Shown in pieces: positions 15,312-22,992 of a DNA stretch of 64,000 nucleotides. The first letter of the stretch is position 1, and each line of letters opens with the position of its first letter. Below the pieces are notes generated by a model. That model ran no database searches, was not told the origin of the DNA, and saw nothing but the letters and a program-made list of their open reading frames with translations. The stretch is taken from positions 158,901 to 222,900 of the forward strand of contig NZ_JMQI01000077.1 of the NCBI RefSeq assembly GCF_000695625.1, read 5' to 3'. Source of the DNA: Amycolatopsis rifamycinica (GTDB taxonomy: Bacteria; Actinomycetota; Actinomycetes; Mycobacteriales; Pseudonocardiaceae). Both the position numbers and the translations under genes were made by a program.

Positions 15312-16831
15312 CCTGGCGCAACCCGCTGCGCGATCCGCGGGACAAGCGGCTCCCGCGGATCGCCGGGCCGTCCAGCCTGGTGATCTTCGGCGTCACCGGC
15401 GACCTGGCCCGCAAGAAGCTGATGCCCGCCATCTACGACCTGGCCAACCGCGGGCTGCTGCCCGCGGGCTTCTCCCTCGTCGGGTTCGCCCGGCGCGACT
15501 GGGAGCACCAGGACTTCGGCGAGCTCGTGCACGACTCGGTCAAGGAGCACGCGCGGACGCCGTTCAAGGAGTCGGTGTGGAACCGGCTCGCCGAAGGCAT
15601 CCGGTTCGTGCAGGGCACCTTCGACGACGACGAGGCCTTCGACCGGCTCGCGAAGACGGTCCGCGACCTCGACGAGGAACGCGGCACCGGCGGCAACACC
15701 GCGTTCTACCTGTCGATCCCGCCCGGCGCGTTCCCGGTGGTCACCAAGCAGCTGGCCCGCTCCGGGCTGGCGAACGCCGACGAGAAGACCTGGCGGCGCG
15801 TGGTCATCGAGAAGCCCTTCGGCCACGACCTGAAGAGCGCCGAAGAGCTCAACGCGATCGTCAACGACGTCTTCCCCGAGGAGTCGGTGTTCCGCATCGA
15901 CCACTACCTCGGCAAGGAGACGGTGCAGAACATCCTGGCGCTGCGCTTCGCCAACCAGCTGTTCGAGCCGATCTGGAACGCCAACTACGTCGACCACGTG
16001 CAGATCACCATGGCCGAGGACATCGGCCTCGGCGGCCGCGCGGGGTACTACGACGGCATCGGCGCCGCCCGGGACGTCATCCAGAACCACCTGCTGCAGC
16101 TGCTGGCCTTCACCGCGATGGAGGAGCCGCTGTCGTTCGAGCCGCGGGCCCTGCGCGCGGAGAAGATCAAGGTGCTCTCCGGCGTCACGCCGGTCGGCCC
16201 GCTGAGCGAAACCACCGCACGCGGCCAGTACGCGGGCGGCTGGCAGGGCGGCACGAAGGTGCCGGGCCTGCTGCAGGAAGAAGGTTTCGCGAAGGACTCG
16301 AAGACCGAGACCTACGCGGCGGTGACCCTCGAGGTGCAGAACCGCCGCTGGGCCGGGGTGCCGTTCTACCTGCGCACCGGCAAGCGGCTCGGCCGCCGCG
16401 TCACCGAGATCGCCGTCGTGTTCAAGCGGGCGCCGCACCTGCCGTTCGACTCGACGTCGACCGAGGAGCTGGGGCAGAACGCGCTGGTCATCCGGGTCCA
16501 GCCGGACGAGGGCATCACGCTGCGATTCGGCTCGAAGGTGCCGGGGACCACGATGGAGGTCCGCGACGTCACGATGGACTTCGGCTACGGGCACGCCTTC
16601 ACCGAGTCCTCCCCCGAGGCCTACGAGCGGCTCATCCTGGACGTCCTGCTCGGCGAGCCGTCGCTGTTCCCGGTCAACGAAGAGGTCGAGCTCTCCTGGA
16701 AGATCCTCGACCCGATCCTCGACCACTGGGCGAAGGAAGGCGCGCCGGAGCAGTACGCGCCGGGCACGTGGGGCCCGCCGTCCGCCGACGAAATGCTGGA
16801 GCGCACCGGCCGGAAATGGAGGCGCCCGTGA
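15308..16831 (+). CDS. zwf: Glucose-6-phosphate dehydrogenase
   Basis: 507 residues from GTG 15308, overlapping pgi by 4 nt. The NADP-binding loop is VIFGVTGDLARKKLMP (Gly28 to Ala34 form GVTGDLA). The substrate and catalytic signature RIDHYLGKETVQN starts near residue 196. The C-terminal domain ends WGPPSADEMLERTGRKWRRP, typical of actinobacteria. It oxidises glucose 6-phosphate to 6-phosphogluconolactone with NADP and is the entry step of the pathway. The OpcA partner encoded next is needed for full activity in related bacteria. Length is normal. Confidence 0.96.
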   Translation: MTWRNPLRDPRDKRLPRIAGPSSLVIFGVTGDLARKKLMPAIYDLANRGLLPAGFSLVGFARRDWEHQDFGELVHDSVKEHARTPFKESVWNRLAEGIRFVQGTFDDDEAFDRLAKTVRDLDEERGTGGNTAFYLSIPPGAFPVVTKQLARSGLANADEKTWRRVVIEKPFGHDLKSAEELNAIVNDVFPEESVFRIDHYLGKETVQNILALRFANQLFEPIWNANYVDHVQITMAEDIGLGGRAGYYDGIGAARDVIQNHLLQLLAFTAMEEPLSFEPRALRAEKIKVLSGVTPVGPLSETTARGQYAGGWQGGTKVPGLLQEEGFAKDSKTETYAAVTLEVQNRRWAGVPFYLRTGKRLGRRVTEIAVVFKRAPHLPFDSTSTEELGQNALVIRVQPDEGITLRFGSKVPGTTMEVRDVTMDFGYGHAFTESSPEAYERLILDVLLGEPSLFPVNEEVELSWKILDPILDHWAKEGAPEQYAPGTWGPPSADEMLERTGRKWRRP

Positions 16832-17853
16832 TCATCGACCTGCCGTCGACCACGACCTCGGCACTCAACAAGAAGCTGGTGGAGATCCGCGAACAGGGCG
16901 GCCAGGTCGCGCTGGGGCGCGTCCTGACGCTGGTGATCGTGGCCGACGACGACGCCCATCTCGAAGAGGCCATCGAGGCCGCCAACGGCGCGAGCCGCGA
17001 ACACCCGTCGCGGGTGATCGTGGTCGCCAAGGGCGCCCGCACGGCGGCCCCGCGCATCGACGGCCAGATCCGGGTCGGCGGCGACGCCGGCGCGAGCGAG
17101 GTCATCGTGCTGCGCCTCTACGGCGCGCTGGCCGCGCAGGGTCAGAGCGCGGTGGTGCCCCTGCTGCTGCCGGACGCGCCGATCGTCTGCTGGTGGCCCG
17201 GGCCGGGCCCGAAGGACCCGGACAAGGACCCGCTCGGCGAGCTGGCCCAGCGCCGGATCACCGACTCGGCCGCGGAGAAGAACCCGGTCAAGGCGCTGAC
17301 CACGCGGGCGAAGGCGTACACCGAAGGCGACACCGACCTGGCCTGGACGCGCCTGACGCACTGGCGCGCCCAGCTCGTCTCGGCACTGGACCTGCCGCCG
17401 TACGAGAAGATCACCGCCGCGACGGTGACCGGCGAGGCCGACTCGCCGTCGACCGAGCTGCTGGCCGCCTGGCTGGCCGAATACCTGAAGGTGCCGGTCA
17501 AGCGGGTCAAGAGCTCGGGCGCGGCCGGGATCATCTCGGTGACGCTCGACCGCCGGTCGGGTCCGGTGGAACTGCACCGCCCGGACGGCCGCGTGGGCAC
17601 GCTGACCCAGCCGGGCCAGCCGACCCGCCGCATCGCCCTGCAGCGGCGCAGCACGCAGGACTGCCTCGTCGAGGAGCTGCGCCGGCTCGACCCGGACGAG
17701 GTCTACGAGGCGGCCCTGCACGGCCTGGGCAAGATCACGTCGGGCACGAACGGCAAGACGGGCGCACCGCCCAAGGCGGACGTGACGTCCCCGGCGGCCG
17801 CGGCCGGCTCGGCTGCCTCGGGCGCCTCGGCTGCCTCGGGTGCCAAGAAATGA
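16828..17853 (+). CDS. opcA: Glucose-6-phosphate dehydrogenase assembly protein OpcA
   Basis: 341 residues. GTG 16828 has GGAGG exactly 5 nt upstream and overlaps the zwf stop by 4 nt, so it is preferred to the in-frame ATG at 16816. OpcA signatures are visible: LPSTTTSALNKKLVEIREQGG, HPSRVIVV, VVPLLLPDAPIVCWWPG and RRITDSA. OpcA is an accessory or redox-linked subunit that promotes Zwf assembly and activity in actinobacteria and cyanobacteria. The final 40 residues are a low-complexity Ala/Ser/Gly repeat (AASGASAASGAKK), longer than needed for the fold. Confidence 0.93.
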   Translation: MIIDLPSTTTSALNKKLVEIREQGGQVALGRVLTLVIVADDDAHLEEAIEAANGASREHPSRVIVVAKGARTAAPRIDGQIRVGGDAGASEVIVLRLYGALAAQGQSAVVPLLLPDAPIVCWWPGPGPKDPDKDPLGELAQRRITDSAAEKNPVKALTTRAKAYTEGDTDLAWTRLTHWRAQLVSALDLPPYEKITAATVTGEADSPSTELLAAWLAEYLKVPVKRVKSSGAAGIISVTLDRRSGPVELHRPDGRVGTLTQPGQPTRRIALQRRSTQDCLVEELRRLDPDEVYEAALHGLGKITSGTNGKTGAPPKADVTSPAAAAGSAASGASAASGAKK

Positions 17854-18629
17854 GCAAGACGGAAGTGGTCGTCTACGCGAACCAGGACCTCCTGGCGGCC
17901 GCCGCGGCGGCCCGTCTGGTGACGCGCCTGGTGGACGTCCAGGCGGCCAAGGGTTCGGCGTCGCTGGTGCTGACCGGCGGCGGCACCGGGATCGCGGTGC
18001 TGTCGGAGCTGCGGGCTTCGTCGGCCCGCGACGCGATCGACTGGTCCCGCCTGGACATCTACTGGGGCGACGAGCGGTTCGTCCCCGCGGACTCGGACGA
18101 GCGGAACGAGAAACAGGCCCGTGAGGCGCTGCTGGACCACGTCCCGTTGGACCCGAAGCGGGTCCACGTGATGGCGCCGTCCGACGGGGAGTTCGGGGAC
18201 GACGTCGACGCGGCGGCCGCGGCCTACGCCGACGTGCTGGCGTCCCAGGCGGGCCCGGAGGACCACGGCGACGTGCCGTCGTTCGACATCATGCTGCTGG
18301 GCCTCGGCGGCGAAGGGCACACCGCGTCGGTGTTCCCCGAGTCCCCGGCGGTGTACGAGACCGAGCGGTCGGTGGTGGCGGTGCGCAACTGCCCGAAGCC
18401 GCCGCCGACCCGGGTGTCGCTGACCCTGCCGGCGATCCGGCGGGCGCGTGACGTGTGGCTGTTGACGGCCGGCGAGGCGAAGGCCGACGCGGTGGCGCTG
18501 GCTTTGGCGGGCGCCGGTGAGGTGCAGCTGCCGGTGGCCGGAGCCCGCGGGCACCGGCGGACGTTGTGGCTGCTGGACCGCGCCGCGGCGGGCAAGCTCA
18601 CGAAGGTGTACCAGCCGCCCACGGCTTGA
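17850..18629 (+). CDS. pgl: 6-phosphogluconolactonase
   Basis: 259 residues. ATG 17850 overlaps the opcA stop as ATGA. Family motifs: LVLTGGGTGIAVLSEL, DIYWGDERFVP with NEKQAREALLDHV, and IMLLGLGGEGHTASVFP. It hydrolyses 6-phosphogluconolactone, the product of Zwf, to 6-phosphogluconate. It is the last gene of the pentose phosphate operon and is followed by a good terminator hairpin. No gnd is present here, so 6-phosphogluconate dehydrogenase must be encoded elsewhere. Confidence 0.95.
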   Translation: MSKTEVVVYANQDLLAAAAAARLVTRLVDVQAAKGSASLVLTGGGTGIAVLSELRASSARDAIDWSRLDIYWGDERFVPADSDERNEKQAREALLDHVPLDPKRVHVMAPSDGEFGDDVDAAAAAYADVLASQAGPEDHGDVPSFDIMLLGLGGEGHTASVFPESPAVYETERSVVAVRNCPKPPPTRVSLTLPAIRRARDVWLLTAGEAKADAVALALAGAGEVQLPVAGARGHRRTLWLLDRAAAGKLTKVYQPPTA

Positions 18630-18641
18630 GTGGTATCCGGT

Positions 18642-18675
18642 GAAGGCCCTCTGCTCCGGCAGGGGGCCTTCCTTC
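18642..18675. terminator. Terminator of the pentose phosphate operon
   Basis: GAAGGCCC at 18642-18649 pairs with GGGCCTTC at 18664-18671. The hairpin starts 13 nt after the pgl stop and 17 nt before the end of the convergent tetR gene, so it probably serves both. Confidence 0.7.
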
Positions 18676-18687
18676 GTTCGCGAGTCC

Positions 18688-19248
18688 TCACTCCGTGCCC
18701 CAGCCACGCTGCAAGCGGGCGAAGATCTCCTCCGCCGCCTGGCGGGGGTGGCTGTCGGCCAGGATCAGCTCGCGCGACGCCAGCGCGAACCGCGCCAGGG
18801 CCGCGCAGGCGATGTCGCCCTCCGGGGCGCCGGTCGCCTCGGCGATCGCGCGGGCGAGCGCCGTCTCGTGGCGCATCCACATCCGCCGGGCGTAGTCGCG
18901 CAGCGCCGGCTCGCTCTCGATGAGGTGCAGGAACTCGTCGCCGGGGGCGTCCTTGGAGACGCGCAGCAGGTGCTCGCGCAGGGCGTCGACGACCGTGCAC
19001 CCCGGCGGCCGTCCGTGCACCGCGCCGACCAGGCCCGCCTCGATGTCTTCGTCCTGGTCGAAGACCAGGGCTTCCTTGCTGGGGAAGTACTTGAACAACG
19101 TCGTCACCGAGACGTCCGCGGCGTCCGCGACCTCCTTCACCCCGACCTTCTCGTAGCCGCGCTCGAGGAACAGCTCGAGCGCGGCGTCGGCGAGGGCTTT
19201 GCGGGTCTGCGCCTTCTTGCGCTCCCGGCGCCCGGTCACTTCGGTCAT
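18688..19248 (-). CDS. TetR/AcrR-family transcriptional repressor
   Basis: 186 residues. The N-terminal helix-turn-helix is clear: RKALADAALELFLERGYEKV, then VKEVADAADVSVTTLFKYF, with the usual PSKEALVFDQDE linker at residues 50-65. The C-terminal domain is all-helical and would bind a ligand. It diverges from the FAD monooxygenase at 19319, and a perfect 13-bp inverted repeat lies in the 70-bp gap. This is the classical layout in which the repressor controls itself and the neighbouring oxygenase until a substrate-like small molecule binds. The ligand is not predictable. Confidence 0.88.
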   Translation of the reverse strand: MTEVTGRRERKKAQTRKALADAALELFLERGYEKVGVKEVADAADVSVTTLFKYFPSKEALVFDQDEDIEAGLVGAVHGRPPGCTVVDALREHLLRVSKDAPGDEFLHLIESEPALRDYARRMWMRHETALARAIAEATGAPEGDIACAALARFALASRELILADSHPRQAAEEIFARLQRGWGTE

Positions 19249-19263
19249 GGGCTGAAGTCTAAC

Positions 19264-19300
19264 TCACTCAAAAAGTTAAGTCGTTGCACTTTTTGAGTGA
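19264..19300. promoter_or_regulatory. Probable TetR operator (13-bp perfect inverted repeat)
   Basis: TCACTCAAAAAGT at 19264-19276 and its exact reverse complement ACTTTTTGAGTGA at 19288-19300 are separated by 11 bp. The pair fills the centre of the 70-bp divergent region between tetR and the monooxygenase. A weaker TAACT/AGTTA repeat overlaps the left arm. A TTGCAC at 19284-19289 could be the -35 of the monooxygenase promoter, which would then be blocked by the bound repressor. Confidence 0.7.
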
Positions 19301-19318
19301 CTCTGCTTTTGTAGTGAC

Positions 19319-20425
19319 ATGACCTTTCCTCGTATCGCGATCGCCGGCGCCGGCCTGGGCGGGCTCGCCTGCGCCCGCGTCCTCCAGCTCCACGGCCTCG
19401 ACGTCGCCGTCTTCGAACAGGAACCCGCCGCCGGTGCGCGGCCACAGGGCGGCACCCTCGACATGCACGCCGACACCGGCCAAGTCGCCCTGCGCACCGC
19501 CGGCCTGACCGAACAGTTCCGCGCGCTGGCCCGGCCGGAAGGCCAGCAGATGCGCGCACTCGACCCGCACACCGCGGAAGCCGTCATCGACGAACTGCCC
19601 GCCGAAGGCGACGAATCGCGCCCCGAAATCGACCGCGGCCAGCTCCGCGGCATCCTGCTGGACTCGCTCTCCCCCGGCACCGTCCGCTGGGGACGGCCGG
19701 TCGCCGACGTCACCGCGACCGGCATCGGCGCCCGGCTGACCTTCGCCGACGGCGTCTCCCAGGACTTCGACCTGGTCGTCGGCGCGGACGGCGCGTGGTC
19801 CCGCGTCCGGCGCGCCCTCACCGGCGTGCGGCCCGAGTACAGCGGGGTCACGTTCGTGGAGTTCGGCCTCGACGACGCCGACCGCCGTCATCCGGCGCTC
19901 GCCGCGATGACCGGCCAGGGGACGATGATGACGAAGGTCGACGGGAAGGTGCTCATCGCGCAGCGCACCAGCACCGGCCACATCCGCTGCTACGCCACCT
20001 TCTACGCCCCCGAGGACTGGGCCGCCGGCCTCGACTTCGCCGCCGCGGACGCGGTGCGGGACCGCCTGCTCGAGCGGTACGCCGGCTGGCACCCGGACCT
20101 GCTCGCGTACCTGCGCGAGCACGACGGCGGGTTCGCGCACCGGCCGCTCCACGTGCTGCCGGTGCCGCACGCCTGGACGACGTCGCCCGGGCTCACCCTG
20201 CTCGGCGACGCCGCGCACCTGATGCCGCCGCTCGGCGTCGGCGCGAACCTCGCCCTGCTCGACGGCACCGAGCTGGCGACCGCGCTGGCCACGGCACCGA
20301 GCGTCGGGGACGCCGTCCGGGCGTACGAGGCCGGAATGCTGCCGCGGTCGATCGAGACGGCGAAAGCCTGCGCGTCCGGCCTGCACGACCTGTTGAGCGA
20401 CGACCTCGGGTCCATGGCGGCCTGA
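19319..20425 (+). CDS. FAD-dependent monooxygenase (PHBH/TetX-like)
   Basis: 368 residues. The N-terminal FAD-binding dinucleotide fold reads IAIAGAGLGGLACARVL with the ribose-binding Glu in VFEQEP. An Arg for FAD contact is in RGQLRGILLD. The DG motif is LVVGADGAWSRVRRAL and the second FAD motif is LLGDAAHLMPPLGVGANLALLDG. Such class A flavoprotein monooxygenases hydroxylate aromatic or polyketide compounds with NAD(P)H and O2; TetX-like members inactivate antibiotics. Control by the divergent TetR suggests induction by a xenobiotic or antibiotic. No ribosome-binding site precedes the ATG, so the transcript may be leaderless. Confidence 0.85.
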   Translation: MTFPRIAIAGAGLGGLACARVLQLHGLDVAVFEQEPAAGARPQGGTLDMHADTGQVALRTAGLTEQFRALARPEGQQMRALDPHTAEAVIDELPAEGDESRPEIDRGQLRGILLDSLSPGTVRWGRPVADVTATGIGARLTFADGVSQDFDLVVGADGAWSRVRRALTGVRPEYSGVTFVEFGLDDADRRHPALAAMTGQGTMMTKVDGKVLIAQRTSTGHIRCYATFYAPEDWAAGLDFAAADAVRDRLLERYAGWHPDLLAYLREHDGGFAHRPLHVLPVPHAWTTSPGLTLLGDAAHLMPPLGVGANLALLDGTELATALATAPSVGDAVRAYEAGMLPRSIETAKACASGLHDLLSDDLGSMAA

Positions 20426-20431
20426 GAACCG

Positions 20432-20493
20432 GGTGCCCAAGGCGACCACACGTGGGTAACATGATTCCCACGATGTGGTCGTCTTGGCGCACC
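20432..20493. terminator. 62-nt near-perfect palindrome after the monooxygenase gene
   Basis: The arm starting GGTGCCCAAGGCGACCACA pairs with TGTGGTCGTCTTGGCGCACC, with two mismatches. The inner part GTGGGTAACATGATTCCCAC is itself a near-palindrome centred on CATG. The structure begins 7 nt after the stop codon, so it probably terminates transcription. A second small palindrome, CTACCCTGGGTAG, follows at 20510-20522, and ACCCTGGG occurs twice (20491-20498, 20513-20520), which might be regulator sites for the downstream kinase. Confidence 0.6.
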
Positions 20494-20718
20494 CTGGGCA
20501 GTAGATCTCCTACCCTGGGTAGCAACCGCCGCCAACCATCCCCCGGACGGCCCAGCCGATTACGGAATCCGGACGCCGGAACACCGACGGCGGGTGAAAC
20601 TAACTGTCTCCGTACGCCACCTCGTTAGCATCCGCACATTTGTTCGTCCCTGCGCGTCCCGATCGGGCCCTGAGCGCCTCTCACCAACAAGTCCACAAGA
20701 CGAATGGGGTCGCCAGCG

Positions 20719-21918
20719 ATGAGTACAGAGGGACTCTCGATTCCAGGCATCTCGATCGCCGGCTCGGGGCCATCGGCCGCCGAGCGGGTGCGCAAGCGTG
20801 GCCTGAGCCTGTTCGGCTCGGTGCCCCGCCCCGCTGTGGTCACCTTCGCCATCGAGGCGGCCGCGGTCATCCTGGCCGTCCTCGACGTCTGGCTGGTCAT
20901 TCCGGAGAAGGCCCAGCCGTACTCGATCTACCTGTCCGGCGCGGCCTGCCTCGCGGTGGTGTTCCGCCGGAAGTTCCCGTTCCTCGCCGTGCTCGTCGCG
21001 GTCCCCGGCTTCCTGGCCGGCTGGGCCCAGCTCGCGTCGATGATCACGCTCGGCATGCTCGCCACCCGCCGCCAGCTGCACTGGCAAACCTGGGTCGGCG
21101 CGGCGCTGGTCTGGATGTGCCGGTTCGTGCAGTGGCCGCTGGAGGACTTCGCCGAGCTCAGCTGGCGCGAGCACATCCTCGACGGCATCTACGGCGTCCT
21201 CGTCGCCGGCATGCCGATCGCCATCGGCCTGCTCGTCGGCGCGCGGACCGAGATTTCGAACAAGCTCGCCGAGCTGGCCACGAGCCGCGACCGCGAGCGC
21301 CGCTTCCACGCCGACGCCGTCCGCGCCGAGGAACGCGCCCGGCTGGCCCGCGAGATGCACGACGTCGTCTCGCACCAGATCACGCTGATCGCCATGCAGG
21401 CCGGCGCCCTGCAGGCCCAGACCACCGACGACCGGGCGCTGGAGACCGCGCAGGTCATCCGCACGCTGTCCAAGCGGACGCTGGAGGAGCTGCGGTCCCT
21501 GGTCAGCGTGCTGCGCGCCGGCTCGGACGACGATGGCCCGCGGCCGGGCATCAACGAGCTCGACCGGCTGATCCGCACGTCCGACGTCCCGGTGCACCTG
21601 ACGGTGGAGCACCTGCCGGAGGCCCTGCCGAACCAGGTGTCGGCGGCGGCCTACCGCACGGTGCAGGAGTGCTTGACGAACGTCCACAAGCACGCCCCGG
21701 GCGCGACGGCGACGATCCGCATCCAGGGTGAGCACGGAGCGCTCAAGATCGAGGTCCGCAACGAGCGGGCCAGCCGCCCGACGGACGGCCTGCCCTCAGG
21801 CGGCCACGGCCTGACGGGGCTGGCCGAGCGAGCCCGCCTCCTGGGCGGAAGCTTCGAGACGTCGGGAACCGAGGACGGCGGCTTCCGCGTCCGAGCCCGC
21901 TACCCCCTGGACCGCTGA
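20719..21918 (+). CDS. Sensor histidine kinase (HisKA_3 / NarL-type), orphan in this window
   Basis: 399 residues from ATG 20719; an ATG five codons earlier is possible. Four to five hydrophobic segments lie between residues 40 and 175. A short coiled coil (KLAELATSRDRERRFHADA) follows, then the dimerisation/phosphoacceptor box AREMHDVVSHQI with the conserved His. The ATPase domain shows the N-box region VQECLTNVHKHAPGA and GHGLTGLAERARLLGG. There are no long extracellular loops, so it probably senses a signal within the membrane. No response regulator gene adjoins it; downstream lie an inverted-repeat array and rbpA on the other strand. The partner must be elsewhere. Confidence 0.85.
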   Translation: MSTEGLSIPGISIAGSGPSAAERVRKRGLSLFGSVPRPAVVTFAIEAAAVILAVLDVWLVIPEKAQPYSIYLSGAACLAVVFRRKFPFLAVLVAVPGFLAGWAQLASMITLGMLATRRQLHWQTWVGAALVWMCRFVQWPLEDFAELSWREHILDGIYGVLVAGMPIAIGLLVGARTEISNKLAELATSRDRERRFHADAVRAEERARLAREMHDVVSHQITLIAMQAGALQAQTTDDRALETAQVIRTLSKRTLEELRSLVSVLRAGSDDDGPRPGINELDRLIRTSDVPVHLTVEHLPEALPNQVSAAAYRTVQECLTNVHKHAPGATATIRIQGEHGALKIEVRNERASRPTDGLPSGGHGLTGLAERARLLGGSFETSGTEDGGFRVRARYPLDR

Positions 21919-21982
21919 CCTCCGGCCCCCGATATCCAGCCTACCGGCGGGCACCGACATTCCCGGAGCCCGTGACCGACCA

Positions 21983-22110
21983 GCCGACACGCGTGATCCA
22001 GAGGTCGACACGCGTGATTGGAGGGTCGACACGGACTCAGCGCCGTGTCGGCTTTCTAATCACGCGTGTCGACCTCCCAATCACGCGTGTCGGCTCTCTG
22101 ATCACGGGTG
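21983..22110. repeat. Inverted-repeat array with 21-nt period (CGACACGCGTGAT units)
   Basis: Three units on the left read CGACACGCGTGAT at 21985, the same at 22006, and CGACACGG at 22027. Three on the right are their reverse complements: AATCACGCGTGTCG at 22058 and 22079, and the degenerate GATCACGGGTGAG at 22100. All neighbours within each half are exactly 21 nt apart. The centre is a hairpin, GTCGACACGG and CCGTGTCGGC (22025-22052). The whole 128 bp is one large imperfect palindrome between the kinase gene and the convergent rbpA gene. Confidence 0.85.
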
Positions 22111-22131
22111 AGGCCTGTTCGGGCGCGCGAA

Positions 22132-22169
22132 AAGCCACCTCGAGGGGTCCGCTTCCCTCGGGGTGGCTT
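22132..22169 (-). terminator. Terminator of rbpA
   Basis: A 15-bp stem with one G-U pair: AAGCCACCTCGAGGG at 22132-22146 against CCCTCGGGGTGGCTT at 22155-22169. It lies 14 nt beyond the rbpA stop, and on the minus strand it ends in a short U run. Confidence 0.75.
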
Positions 22170-22182
22170 CCAGCTTGAACCG

Positions 22183-22527
22183 CTAGAGGATTTCCCGGCG
22201 CTTGCGCAGGCGGTCGAGCGCCTCCGCCAGGATGGCCTCGCCGTCGGCGTCGCTGCGCCGCTCCTTCACGTAGGCCAGGTGCGTCTTGTACGGCTCGGTC
22301 CGCGGCGCGGCCGGCGGGTTCTTCTCGTCCTGCCCGCCCGGGAGCCCGCAGCGGGGGCAGTCCCACTCGTCGGGAATCTCCGCGTCGAGCGCGAACGACG
22401 GCCGAGCCTCGTGCCCGTTGGCACACCAGTAGGAGATGCGGCGTCGCGGCGCCGATTCCCCTCGTTCCGATTCGCCCGTAGGACCGGCACCCACCCGGGT
22501 GCCCCGAATCGCGTTACCGCCAACCAT
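22183..22527 (-). CDS. rbpA: RNA polymerase-binding protein RbpA
   Basis: 114 residues. It closely follows Streptomyces RbpA: GNAIRGTRVGAGP at the N-terminus, SAPRRRISYWCANGHE, WDCPRCGLPGGQD and the C-terminal sigma-interacting part PYKTHLAYVKERRSDADGE. Cys35, His39, Cys57 and Cys60 form a zinc site, as in Streptomyces; this site is absent from the mycobacterial protein. RbpA binds group I/II sigma factors and RNA polymerase, stabilises the open complex and influences rifampicin sensitivity. It has its own terminator and probably its own promoter in the 107-bp gap to secG. Confidence 0.95.
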   Translation of the reverse strand: MVGGNAIRGTRVGAGPTGESERGESAPRRRISYWCANGHEARPSFALDAEIPDEWDCPRCGLPGGQDEKNPPAAPRTEPYKTHLAYVKERRSDADGEAILAEALDRLRKRREIL

Positions 22528-22634
22528 GAATCCTCACACCTAGGAATCGGCGGCGCGCCCCCCAATAGGCACGCCGAATCGCTGCGCCCCACCGCCTGGA
22601 CCCGGTCGCGGCCGGCGGCGGAACGCCGGACGCC

Positions 22635-22865
22635 TCACACCTTGAGCAGCAGACCCAGGCCCACGATGCTGATCAGCCAGACGGCGCCCAGGCCCAGGGT
22701 GATCCGGTCGAGGTTCTTCTCGGCCACGCTCGACCCGGCCAGGCTCGACTGCATCCCACCGCCGAACAGCGACGACAGGCCACCGCCCCGGCCCCGGTGC
22801 AGCAGCACCGCGACCACCAGGAAGACGCTGGTGACGATCAACAGGATTTGCAGGAACAGCTTCAT
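22635..22865 (-). CDS. secG: Preprotein translocase subunit SecG
   Basis: 76 residues with two hydrophobic helices: LQILLIVTSVFLVVAVLLH at the N-terminus and the C-terminal ITLGLGAVWLISIVGLGLLL. Between them lies the conserved cytoplasmic loop GGGLSSLFGGGMQSSLAGSS. SecG is the small third subunit of the SecYEG channel. The order gap-pgk-tpiA-secG is conserved in actinobacteria. Here only 127 nt separate it from tpiA, and a strong hairpin lies in that gap, so secG expression depends on read-through or on a promoter squeezed beside the hairpin. Confidence 0.93.
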   Translation of the reverse strand: MKLFLQILLIVTSVFLVVAVLLHRGRGGGLSSLFGGGMQSSLAGSSVAEKNLDRITLGLGAVWLISIVGLGLLLKV

Positions 22866-22891
22866 GTCATCCTCTGGGCTCTAGGAGAATG

Positions 22892-22934
22892 CAGGGGTAC
22901 GGCATGGTCGTTTCCGACCACCACCGTACCCCTG
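22892..22934. terminator. Strong hairpin between tpiA and secG
   Basis: CAGGGGTACGG at 22892-22902 pairs with CCGTACCCCTG at 22924-22934, and an inner TGGTCG/CGACCA stem continues the hairpin. It lies 58 nt after the tpiA stop and 26 nt before the secG start codon. It could terminate or attenuate transcripts from the glycolytic genes before secG, or stabilise the 3' end of the tpiA mRNA. Confidence 0.65.
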
Positions 22935-22992
22935 GACTCGTCCACTGCTGTGTGACGGACCGGATACACAGGCTACCCGGTCGTGGCCTCGA

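Noticed and set aside
21983..22110. CRISPR array
   Set aside because: The 21-nt period includes the repeat itself, there are no unique spacers, the units invert at the centre and no cas genes are present.
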